Part shown: positions 25,804 through 33,836 of the stretch, in pieces
How the letters are laid out: every line of letters starts with the position of its first letter
Numbering within the stretch: position 1 is the stretch's first letter
Source: Bradyrhizobium sp. SZCCT0148
GTDB taxonomy: Bacteria > Pseudomonadota > Alphaproteobacteria > Rhizobiales > Xanthobacteraceae
Length of the DNA: 64,000 nucleotides
Direction: 5' to 3'
NCBI RefSeq assembly: GCF_018129985.1
Contig: NZ_JAFCKT010000001.1
Coordinates: forward strand, 1,550,001-1,614,000
Position numbers and translations under genes: made by a program
The notes under the pieces: model-generated
What the model saw: the letters and a program-made list of their open reading frames with translations, nothing else
Told to the model about the DNA's origin: nothing
The model's database searches: none

Positions 25804-27506
25804 TCAACCGGACTGCATCATCGCATCCGCAATCTTCTCCGCCGACATCAGCACGGGGAAGTTGGTGTTGGCGCACGGCACCACCGGAAAGATCGAGGCG
25901 TCGACGACGCGCAGGCCCTGGATGCCCTTGACGCGTCCCTGATTGTCGACCACGGCCATCGGATCATCGACACGGCCCATGCGGCATGAGCAGGAGGCGT
26001 GCCAGACCCCGATGGTCGCCTTGCGCACGAAAGCTTCCAATGCGTCGTCGTCGTTGATCACCTGATCGAAGGTGAACCCCTCGACCACGAAATTGTCGAT
26101 CATGTAGTGGCGCAGCGCCGCCGGTCCGTCCATCAGGGTCGCGGCGATCTTGGTCAGGAGCCTGTTCTTGTTATTGACCACGCCGATCTTGCGGACCTTG
26201 TCGGTTAGGCGGCTGGAAACGGCTTGTCCGTCACCTTCTTCACGATGTCGCTCATCTGAATGGCCGCCATCTTCCGGAAGCCGCTCATCAGGCGATCGAG
26301 ATCGCGCCGGTCGGACAACAGATTGAACTCGACGATCGGCTCGGCCGAAGGATCGCGCGAGGCGAGCTTGACCTGACCGGTCTCGGAATAGGTCTTGTTG
26401 ACGAAGGTCAAGAGCGAGCCGATCTGTTCGCCGACCGCATGCCATGCCGATTTGGAGAGCAGCACGACGAACATGTCGCCCTTCGGTACGCCTTCGAGAC
26501 CGGAGGAATAGCGCAGGCCGAGCTGCATGTGGCGCCTGGTGTGCTCGTTCATGCGCGCGCCGCGGCGTACGAAGGACGATAGCGAGATCGAGGGATGATC
26601 CATCAGGCGTTGGCCGACGCCGGGCAGCCCCATCAGCACCGGAATGCCCATATCCTTGAGGTGGCCGACGGGACCGATGCCGGCGCGCAGCAGATGCGCG
26701 GGAGAATGGATCGCGCCGCTGGAGAGGATGATCTCGCGGCCTCGGAATTCCTGCTCGCGTCCGTTCACCACGGCCTTCACGCCGACGCATTGGGTGCCTT
26801 CGAACAGCAGCTCGCGGACTTGCGTGTTGGTGGAGATGGTGAGATTGGCGCGCTGGCGGGTGTCGCGGTCGAGATAGCCCATCGCGGCCGAGACGCGCTG
26901 CTCGGCCTGGTTGGAATGCGTCACCGGGAAGAAGCCGTCGACGAACTCGCCGTTCTGATCGGGCAGGAATCGATGGCCGGCCTGCTGGAAGGCATCGGCG
27001 AAGGCCTGCGAATGCTTCGTCCAGTGCTCGCGCGGGATGCGGCGTACCGGGATCCTGCCGTCCTTGCCGTGGTAGGGACCGTCGAAATCGAGGTCGCGTT
27101 CGACCTTCTTGAAGAACGGCAGCACATCGTTCCAGCGCCAGCCCTCGGCGCCGCGCGCGTCCCATTCGTCGTAATCGGTCGGAGCGCCACGGTTGGCCAT
27201 CTGGCCGTTGATCGACGAGCCGCCGCCGAGCACGCGCGCCTGCTCGTATTTGCGCAACGGAGGACGGGCTTCGTTCGGATTGTTGTGGCTGACCACCTGG
27301 GTCGTGACCTTGAGCTCCGTCCAGTGGAAGCGCGGATCGAAATAGGCCGTGCCCGGATAGCTGTCCCTGATCTCGGCCGGCTCGTTGCCGGGCGGCGTGT
27401 CCTGACCGGCTTCGCACAGCAGGACCTTGTTGGCACTCTTCGCCGAAAGACGGTGGGCCAGCACGGACCCCGCCGAGCCGCCGCCCACGATAATGAAGTC
27501 ATACAC
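25804..27506 (-). pseudogene. GMC family oxidoreductase (choline dehydrogenase-like), frameshifted
   Basis: The N-terminal part (27506 to 26205, 433 residues) has the GMC FAD motif IIVGGGSAGSVLAHRL and much of the substrate domain, then ends PFPAA-stop. The rest of the protein continues in another frame from about 26207 to 25804: TDKVRKIGVVNNKN, then the catalytic-histidine segment WHASCSCRMG and PCANTNFPVL. Adding one base at the TAA, for example restoring TAC ACC, rejoins the frames into about 567 residues, the normal family length. Without the shift the protein lacks the catalytic His and Asn and would be inactive. It is either a real frameshift mutation or an assembly error. Neighbours are a carboxyltransferase and an IclR gene. 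Confidence 0.88.
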
Positions 27507-27587
27507 GATTGGCGCTTCCTGTTGTTCTTTCCGGGCTGTCGCGCGTTTATTGAGTTACTCGATTGCTTCGCAACAACAGCCGCACTG

Positions 27588-29147
27588 CTACGGCCTGATC
27601 GAGAAATTCTCCGCCGGTCCCGGCTTGCGCAAGGGCTCTGCCAGCCGCGCGAATTCGCACAACAGCGACCGAGTCTTGCGGGGATCGATGATTTCCTCGA
27701 CCCAGAATTTCTCGGCCGAGCGGAACGGCGAGCGCAGCTTATTGAGACGCTCCTGGATTTCCTCCAGCTTGGCCGCCTTGTCCTCGGCCGCGTCGATGTC
27801 GGCACGGTAGGCCGCCTCGATGCCGCCTTCGAGCGGCAGCGAGCCCCAATAGGCCGAGGGCCAGGCGTAGCGGATCGAGAAGCGGTCGGCCGGCTGGTGC
27901 ACAACACCGGCAACACCGAACGCGTTGCGCAGGATCACGGTGCACCAGGGTACGGTGGTCTGGTTCACCGCGGCCATGGCGCGGACGCCGTGACGGATGG
28001 TCGCCGCCTTTTCGGCGTCGAGACCGATCATGAAGCCCGGGCAATCCATGAGATAGACGACCGGCAGATGGAAGGTCTCGGCGAAGTCGACCCAGCGCAC
28101 CACCTTCTGGCACGCATCCGCCGTCCACGAGCCGCCATAGTGAAAGCTGTCACTGGCGAGCACCAACACCGCCCTGCCCTCGAGCCGGGCGAGGCCGACG
28201 ATGATGGGCTTGCCGAAATTCTTAGCCACCTCGAAGAACGAGCCCCTGTCGACGACCGACTCGATGATCGGCCGCATCTTGTAGACCTGCTTGCGATTGC
28301 GCGGCACCGCGTTCATCAGCGCCTCGTCACTGCGCTCCGGATTGTCGGTGCAGCGCAAGGTCGGCGGCAGCTCGTAGACCGAGGACGGCAGGTAAGACAG
28401 GAAGCGCCGCGCGCAGGCGAAGGCTTCCTCCTCGGTGTCGACGGCATGATCGACCGCGCCGGCGCGGGTCTGGATATCGGCACCGCCGAGCTCCTCCTTG
28501 GAGAGGTCCTGCCCCAGCGCCTTCACCACCGGCGGCCCAGCGACGAACATCGCCGATTTGCGCGTCATGATCGAATAGTGACTGGCGGCAAGCCGCGCGG
28601 CGCCCAAGCCTGCAACCGAGCCGAGACCGAGAGCGACCACCGGCACGCGCGACAGGTTCTCTGTCGTGAAGCGATACCAGCGCGTGCCGCCGATGCCGCC
28701 CGGCAGGTTCGCCGCGCCCTTGGTCTCGATGGTCTTGACCGAACCGCCGCCGCCGGAGCCTTCGACGATGCGGACGATGGGCAGACGGAAATCATGCGCC
28801 ATCTCCTCCGCCATCAAAGGCTTTGCGGAGATCGACGCATCCGCCGAACCACCACGGACCGTGAAATCGTCGCCGACCACGACCACGGTGCGGCCATCGA
28901 CCCGCGCGCGGCCGAACACGCAGTTCGCCGGCGTCAGTTTCTGCAGCTCGCCGCTGGAATCGTACTCACCGATGCCGGAGACGGCACCGATCTCGTGGAA
29001 GCTGCCGCGATCGATCAGCTTGTCGATACGCTCCCGAACAGTCAGCCGGCCCTGGTCATGCTGTCGCTTGACCTTGTCAACGCCGCCCATCTCCCGCGCG
29101 AAGGCTTCGCGCCGGGCGAGCTCGTCGAGTTCCGGCTTCCAGTTCAT
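27588..29147 (-). CDS. acyl-CoA carboxylase carboxyltransferase subunit
   Basis: A 519-residue carboxyl transferase domain protein with both N- and C-terminal carboxyltransferase halves (VVGDDFTVRGGSADASI near residue 92; GSGGGGSVKTI; later VYLMDCPGFMIGL). It transfers CO2 from biotin to an acyl-CoA of propionyl, methylcrotonyl or similar type. A biotin carboxylase is not encoded nearby, and the only local biotin-carrier sequence is a degenerate copy at 30146-30350. The first 71 nt overlap the 3' end of the IclR gene. The start MNWKPELDEL is the usual one for the family. Confidence 0.9.
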   Translation of the reverse strand: MNWKPELDELARREAFAREMGGVDKVKRQHDQGRLTVRERIDKLIDRGSFHEIGAVSGIGEYDSSGELQKLTPANCVFGRARVDGRTVVVVGDDFTVRGGSADASISAKPLMAEEMAHDFRLPIVRIVEGSGGGGSVKTIETKGAANLPGGIGGTRWYRFTTENLSRVPVVALGLGSVAGLGAARLAASHYSIMTRKSAMFVAGPPVVKALGQDLSKEELGGADIQTRAGAVDHAVDTEEEAFACARRFLSYLPSSVYELPPTLRCTDNPERSDEALMNAVPRNRKQVYKMRPIIESVVDRGSFFEVAKNFGKPIIVGLARLEGRAVLVLASDSFHYGGSWTADACQKVVRWVDFAETFHLPVVYLMDCPGFMIGLDAEKAATIRHGVRAMAAVNQTTVPWCTVILRNAFGVAGVVHQPADRFSIRYAWPSAYWGSLPLEGGIEAAYRADIDAAEDKAAKLEEIQERLNKLRSPFRSAEKFWVEEIIDPRKTRSLLCEFARLAEPLRKPGPAENFSIRP

Positions 29148-30051
29148 TCACTCCCTCCGAATTGATCGGCTTGTTATTGTTGTGCACGGCCATTGCGACC
29201 GGTTTACGCGAGATGCGGTTGTTGAAGGCGTCACCCTCCGTGCCCTCCATCAGGCTGGCGAGCGAACGGCCGAGTTCGAGCATCAGCGGTGCGACTTCGG
29301 CATGCAGCCTCTGCTCGTCATACATCGTGGACAGAAGGCCGATCGTGATGACGACATAGGTCTGGTACTGCGGCGACCAGATCGGCACCGCGAGCCCGTT
29401 GATGTGCGGGCTCCACAGGCCGCAGGCCACGACATAGCCGCGCTCGCGCAACATCTGCCGGTTGGCTTCGATGCGGGGCTTGAGGATCTTCGCGGCCTCG
29501 GGCGCTTCGCGCTCGATGTCCGCGATGAAGGCGTCGCCGATCTCCGGCGCCAGTGCCGCGGTGTAGGCTGCGCCCGCCGCGGTCGAAGCCATCGAGATGC
29601 GGCTGCCGGTGCCCTCGTGCAGGCCCAGCGCCGAGGCCGAGCGGGCGAACTGGAGATAGACCAGATGGAAACGATCGGGCACGACGAAGCCGACGGTGCC
29701 CGGCAGTTGCTCAGCGACTTCCTGCAGCCGTTGCCGGATCATGCTGCGCAGCTGCGCGCCCTTCATCATCGAAGCGCTCATCGCCACCGCGCTCGGGCCG
29801 ATGCGATACTTCTGATCCCGCGGCAGATAGACCAGCTGGCCCATCCGCGTCAGCGTGTGCGTGAGCCGCGACACCGTCGAGCGCGGCAGGCCGCAGCGGT
29901 TTGAAATTTCGAGATTGCCGAGCCTGGCCTCGTGGCCCTCGAAGCATCGCAACACGTCGAACGCGCGCGACACCACCTGGATGACATCACCCTCGCCGGC
30001 ATCGCCAGCGAGCACGCCTTGCCTACTCAACCGCTCGGATCGTCTTCCCAT
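29077..30051 (-). CDS. IclR family transcriptional regulator
   Basis: A 324-residue IclR-type regulator. The winged helix lies around residues 28-85 (VVSRAFDVLRCFEGHEARLGNLEI, then GLPRSTVSRLTHTL), and the GAF-like effector domain follows. ATG 30051 (MGRRSERL) has AGGGAAC just upstream; GTG at 30063 is also in frame. The C-terminal 25 residues lie inside the carboxyltransferase gene in another frame, so the two are translationally linked. Two overlapping palindromes sit directly upstream, and the TAXI-TRAP operon is divergent, which makes it the likely regulator of both arms. Confidence 0.9.
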   Translation of the reverse strand: MGRRSERLSRQGVLAGDAGEGDVIQVVSRAFDVLRCFEGHEARLGNLEISNRCGLPRSTVSRLTHTLTRMGQLVYLPRDQKYRIGPSAVAMSASMMKGAQLRSMIRQRLQEVAEQLPGTVGFVVPDRFHLVYLQFARSASALGLHEGTGSRISMASTAAGAAYTAALAPEIGDAFIADIEREAPEAAKILKPRIEANRQMLRERGYVVACGLWSPHINGLAVPIWSPQYQTYVVITIGLLSTMYDEQRLHAEVAPLMLELGRSLASLMEGTEGDAFNNRISRKPVAMAVHNNNKPINSEGVNELEAGTRRARPARSLRAGDGRR

Positions 30052-30066
30052 GTTCCCTACCACTTG

Positions 30067-30090
30067 TTCCGCTGTGCGGAATTAAATTCC
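30067..30090. promoter_or_regulatory. overlapping palindromes upstream of the IclR gene, candidate operator
   Basis: TTCCGC-TGT-GCGGAA (30067-30081) is a perfect inverted repeat, and GGAATTAAATTCC (30078-30090) is a second perfect palindrome sharing the GGAA. The site begins 15 nt upstream of the IclR ATG, in the region divergent to the TAXI gene. IclR regulators commonly bind such palindromes next to their own gene. Confidence 0.55.
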
Positions 30091-30145
30091 ACTTGGAGAC
30101 GACGCTACCTCACTCATTTTGCAACGACAACAAAAAGGCGATGGC

Positions 30146-30350
30146 ATGCCAGAAATTAAGATGCGTCACGGGCATCGCGCGGCGCGTCTGCGCAACTCCC
30201 GTTCAAGTTGGAGGAACCGTTGCGGATGGCGATGAAATTGTAATCGGCGAAGCCGTGGAGATGGAGATGCCGGCATCCTCGCCGGCCAGCGGCATGATCA
30301 CGTCGCCTCCGATGAAGCTCGATGACGTCGTCGGGGAGACACAACGCGGC
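30146..30350 (+). pseudogene. remnant of a biotin carboxyl carrier (biotinyl-domain) gene
   Basis: The ATG at 30146 opens with MPEIK, the usual start of small biotin-carrier proteins, then the frame shifts within the next few codons. In the frame starting near 30158 the sequence continues VTGIARRV...VQVGGTVADGDEIVIGEAVEMEMPASSPASGMITS, which aligns well with a biotinyl domain. The biotin attachment motif EAMKMEMP has become EAVEMEMP, each change a single transition (ATG to GTG, AAG to GAG), so the biotin lysine is lost. It lies between the carboxyltransferase/IclR genes and the TAXI gene, where the carrier subunit would be expected. About 65 codons are recognisable. Confidence 0.72.
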
Positions 30351-30536
30351 CGCGATCGTCGCGAGTCGGCTGCGTTCTCCATTGTTTCCGCGGCAATCTG
30401 TCAGTCTCATTCCCACATGCGCGGTACAGCGTTGCCATCGCCTGATACGGATGACATGATCCGTCTCAAACAAAACTCTGTTTCAAACAAAGAACGAAAA
30501 TCTTCGCGGCGAACGCGAAGTTCATTGGAGGGAAAC

Positions 30537-31703
30537 ATGCTTCGTGGGCTGCTATTGCTCGCGCCTGCCCTGGTGGCCGGCATTTCTTTTGCGTCTACAC
30601 GCTATTCGTTCGCCGAAGACATCAAGCTGCCGGCGACGCTGACGTTCACCGCCTATGACACCGGAACGGCCGGCTTCAACATCGCGGTCGGCGTCGGCAA
30701 GATGATGAAGGACAAATACGGCACCGACGTGCGCGTGCTGCCCGCGGGAAACGACGTCGCCCGCCTCGCGCCGCTACGCGCCAAGCGCGCCGCATCCTCG
30801 GCGATGGGATCCGGCACCTATTTCGCACAGGAAGGCGTGTTCGAATTCGGCGCGAAGGAGTGGGGCCCGCAGCCGCTCCAGATCCTGCTTTCGACCGTCG
30901 ACTGCAATTGCGGCTCGCTCGGCGTCGCCGCCGACACCGGCGTGAAGGAGCTGAAGGACCTCAAGGGCAAGCGCGTCGGCTTCGTGGTCGGCTCGCCCGC
31001 GCTGAACCAGAACTCGCTCGCCGTGCTCGCCTTCGCGGGGCTCACCCAGAAGGACGTCAAGGTCGTCGAGTTCGCAAGCTACGGCGCGATGTGGAAAGGG
31101 CTGATCAACAACGACGTCGATGCCGCTTTCGGCACCACCATCACCGGTCCCGCCAAGGAAGCCGAGACCTCGCCGCGCGGCCTGATCTGGCCGCCGTTGC
31201 CTGCCAAGGACAAGGAAGGCTGGGCGCGGATGCAGAAGGTCGGCTCGTTCTTCTTCCCGCAAACCGCGACCTGCGGTGCCGGCATCTCGCCGGAGAAGCC
31301 GGTCGAACTCGGCAACTATCCCTACCCGATCTTCGTCGCCTACGCCTCGCAGCCGGCCGACCAGGTCTATGCGATCACCAAGGCGATGATCACGAATTAC
31401 GATGCCTACAAGGATTCAGCGCCCGGCGCCGGCGGGCTCGCGGCCGACCGTCAGACCAAGAACTGGGTGGTGCCGGTGCATCCCGGCTCGGTGAAGGCGC
31501 TGAAGGAAGCCGGGCAATGGAGCGATGCGCAGGAGACGCACAACAACAGACTGATCAAGCGGCAAGAGGTGCTGGCGGCCGCGTGGACCGATTACGGCAA
31601 GTCCAATCCCCCCTCGGACGACAAGGCATTCCTCGACGGCTGGATGAAGGCCCGCGCGGCGGCGCTTGCGAAAGCCGACATGCCGAACGGGTTCGAGGAT
31701 TAA
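30537..31703 (+). CDS. TAXI family TRAP transporter solute-binding protein
   Basis: A 388-residue periplasmic binding protein of the TAXI (TRAP-associated extracytoplasmic immunogenic) family. It has an N-terminal signal peptide (MLRGLLLLAPALVAGISFAS, then processing before EDIKLP) and a TAXI-type receptor region (FTAYDTGTAGFNIAVG, later FVVGSPALNQNSLAVLAF). It delivers an unidentified organic anion to the fused permease encoded 33 nt downstream. ATG 30537 is preceded by GGAGGG, an ideal ribosome site; the open frame extends upstream through the biotin-carrier remnant by chance. Confidence 0.93.
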   Translation: MLRGLLLLAPALVAGISFASTRYSFAEDIKLPATLTFTAYDTGTAGFNIAVGVGKMMKDKYGTDVRVLPAGNDVARLAPLRAKRAASSAMGSGTYFAQEGVFEFGAKEWGPQPLQILLSTVDCNCGSLGVAADTGVKELKDLKGKRVGFVVGSPALNQNSLAVLAFAGLTQKDVKVVEFASYGAMWKGLINNDVDAAFGTTITGPAKEAETSPRGLIWPPLPAKDKEGWARMQKVGSFFFPQTATCGAGISPEKPVELGNYPYPIFVAYASQPADQVYAITKAMITNYDAYKDSAPGAGGLAADRQTKNWVVPVHPGSVKALKEAGQWSDAQETHNNRLIKRQEVLAAAWTDYGKSNPPSDDKAFLDGWMKARAAALAKADMPNGFED

Positions 31704-31736
31704 TCTCTAGCGTTCAACTGCCCACGCACGGGGTCG

Positions 31737-33815
31737 ATGATGTCTTCTGTTTCCACCTCCATCGCCCCGCAAGACGAGCCCAAGCGGGTCGTGTTCGACG
31801 ATCCGCACGGCGCCGCCGCCAACATGCAGGAGGCGGAGGTGACGCGCGTGCGCACCTTGCGCGGCGTCTGGCGCTGGGCGCTGGTGGCGGCGACCGCGGC
31901 GACGATCCTGCTCTGCATCAACCAGCAATTCTCGCTGCGCTTCTTCATCGGCTACACCCAGCTCAACACGGAGTATTTCTATCTCCTGATCGCGTTGATG
32001 CTGCCGTTCACCTTCCTGATCTTTCCGGGCACGAATCGTGCGCCGCTCGACCGGATCCCCTGGTACGATCTCGTCCTGTTCGTGGCGACTTTCGCCGCGG
32101 CGCTGCTCCTGATGTCGAGCGTGCGCAAGGCTGCGGAAGCCGGCTGGGAATTCGGCGGAGCGCCGACCAACGTGATCGCGGCGGGCCTCGTGATGTGGGC
32201 GATACTGATGGAAGCGCTGCGCCGCACCGGCGGCTGGAGCCTGCTGTTGAGCGTGCTCCCTTTCACGCTCTACCCGCTGTTCGCCGAATCCGGCTGGCTC
32301 GGGCCGTTCCGCGGCACGCAATCGACTCTGGAGCAGGCAACTGCCTATCACGTGCTATCCGGCGAAAGCCTGCTCGGCATCCCTATTCAGGCCTTCGCCG
32401 ACACCGTGATCGGCTTCCTGGTGTTCGGCACCGCGCTGATGATGACCGGCGCCGGCAAGTTCTTCATCAACCTCGCCTTCGCGCTGTGCGGCACGTTCCG
32501 CGGCGGCGCGGCGAAGGTCTGCATCTTTGCCAGTGGCCTGCTCGGCATGATGTCGGGCTCGATCATCTCCAACGTGCTGACCGCCGGCACCATGACCATC
32601 CCCGTGATGAAGAAGAGCGGCTTCCGCGCCTCCTATGCCGCCGCGATCGAGGCCTGCGCCTCGACCGGCGCGGTGCTGGCGCCGCCGGTGATGGGCGCCA
32701 CCGCCTTCGTGATCGCGCAATTCCTCAACATCAGCTACGCCGAGGTCGCGGTCGCCGCGATCATTCCGGCCGTGCTCTATTATATCGGGCTGTTCATGCA
32801 GGTCGATTCCTACGCCGCGCGCCATGGGCTGAAGGGCATTCCACGCGCCGAGCTGCCGCGGATCATGGATACGATCAAGGACGGCTGGTACTACGTCTTC
32901 GTCATCGCCCTGCTGATCGTGATGCTGCTCTACTTCAAGCGCGAGAGCCATGCGCCGTTCTACGCGACCGCGCTGCTGCTGGTGCTCAACCAGCTCTTCT
33001 CCAAGGACACGCGCTGGACCTTTGCGACCATCGGCAAATTCCTCGAGGTCAACGGCCGCACCTTCGTCGAGCTGGTCGGCATTCTCGCCGGATGCGGCCT
33101 CCTGATCGGCGCGTTCTCGATGACCGGCGTGGTGTCGAGCCTTGCCAACGACCTCCTGCACATTGCCGGCGACAACCCGTTCCTGCTGCTCGGCATGTGC
33201 GCGCTCACCAGCCTCATCCTCGGCCTCGGGCTGACGACGACCGCCTGCTATATCTTCCTCGCCATCCTGGTCGCGCCCGCGCTGGAAAAGCTCGGACTGA
33301 ACAAGATGGCCGTGCACATGTTCATCTTCTATTGGGGCATGCTGTCGTCGATCACGCCGCCGGTCGCGATCGCCTCCTTCGCCGCGGCCGGCATTGCCGG
33401 CTCGCCGGCGATGAAGACGGGCTGGGAATCGATGTGGGTCGGCAGCATCATCTATTTCATCCCGTTCTTCTTCGTGCTCAATCCGGCGCTGGTGCTGCAA
33501 GGGCCGAGCCCGTATCTGGCCGGCCTCGGCCTGATGGGACTCGCTGCGTTCGGCACGCTGTTCATCTGCGGCGGCATCCAGGGCTACCAGCCCTTCGTCG
33601 GGGATCTGCGCGGCGCAGGCAGCCTCGAATGGCCGATCCGCGTGCTGCTGGTGATCGGCGGCTTCGTGGTGGCAACGCCGGGCGGCGGGATCATGCCGCT
33701 GTCGCAGATGCAGGTGACGCTGCTCGGCCTTGGCATCCTCCTGCCCACGATTCTGCTCGCCCTGCTGCTGGTCCGACGCCAGAGCATGGTCCCGAACGGG
33801 TTGCGCGTACCCTGA
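31737..33815 (+). CDS. TRAP transporter permease, fused 4TM/12TM type
   Basis: A 692-residue membrane protein in which the small (DctQ-like) and large (DctM-like) TRAP permease parts are fused, as in TAXI-associated systems. It has a hydrophilic N-terminal stretch of about 45 residues, then some 16-18 hydrophobic segments. The conserved DctM motifs GLLGMMSGSIISN and APPVMGATAFVIAQF are present in the middle. It works with the upstream TAXI receptor and uses an ion gradient. The gene ends 21 nt before the glutaminase start. Substrate unknown; the genes around it suggest a carboxylic acid. Confidence 0.93.
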   Translation: MMSSVSTSIAPQDEPKRVVFDDPHGAAANMQEAEVTRVRTLRGVWRWALVAATAATILLCINQQFSLRFFIGYTQLNTEYFYLLIALMLPFTFLIFPGTNRAPLDRIPWYDLVLFVATFAAALLLMSSVRKAAEAGWEFGGAPTNVIAAGLVMWAILMEALRRTGGWSLLLSVLPFTLYPLFAESGWLGPFRGTQSTLEQATAYHVLSGESLLGIPIQAFADTVIGFLVFGTALMMTGAGKFFINLAFALCGTFRGGAAKVCIFASGLLGMMSGSIISNVLTAGTMTIPVMKKSGFRASYAAAIEACASTGAVLAPPVMGATAFVIAQFLNISYAEVAVAAIIPAVLYYIGLFMQVDSYAARHGLKGIPRAELPRIMDTIKDGWYYVFVIALLIVMLLYFKRESHAPFYATALLLVLNQLFSKDTRWTFATIGKFLEVNGRTFVELVGILAGCGLLIGAFSMTGVVSSLANDLLHIAGDNPFLLLGMCALTSLILGLGLTTTACYIFLAILVAPALEKLGLNKMAVHMFIFYWGMLSSITPPVAIASFAAAGIAGSPAMKTGWESMWVGSIIYFIPFFFVLNPALVLQGPSPYLAGLGLMGLAAFGTLFICGGIQGYQPFVGDLRGAGSLEWPIRVLLVIGGFVVATPGGGIMPLSQMQVTLLGLGILLPTILLALLLVRRQSMVPNGLRVP

Positions 33816-33836
33816 TTGCGTTGCACAAGAGAGGCG

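Noticed and set aside
30093..30536. Extension of the TAXI protein upstream to 30093
   Set aside because: The region contains the biotin-carrier remnant, and the ideal GGAGGG ribosome site with signal peptide begins at 30537.
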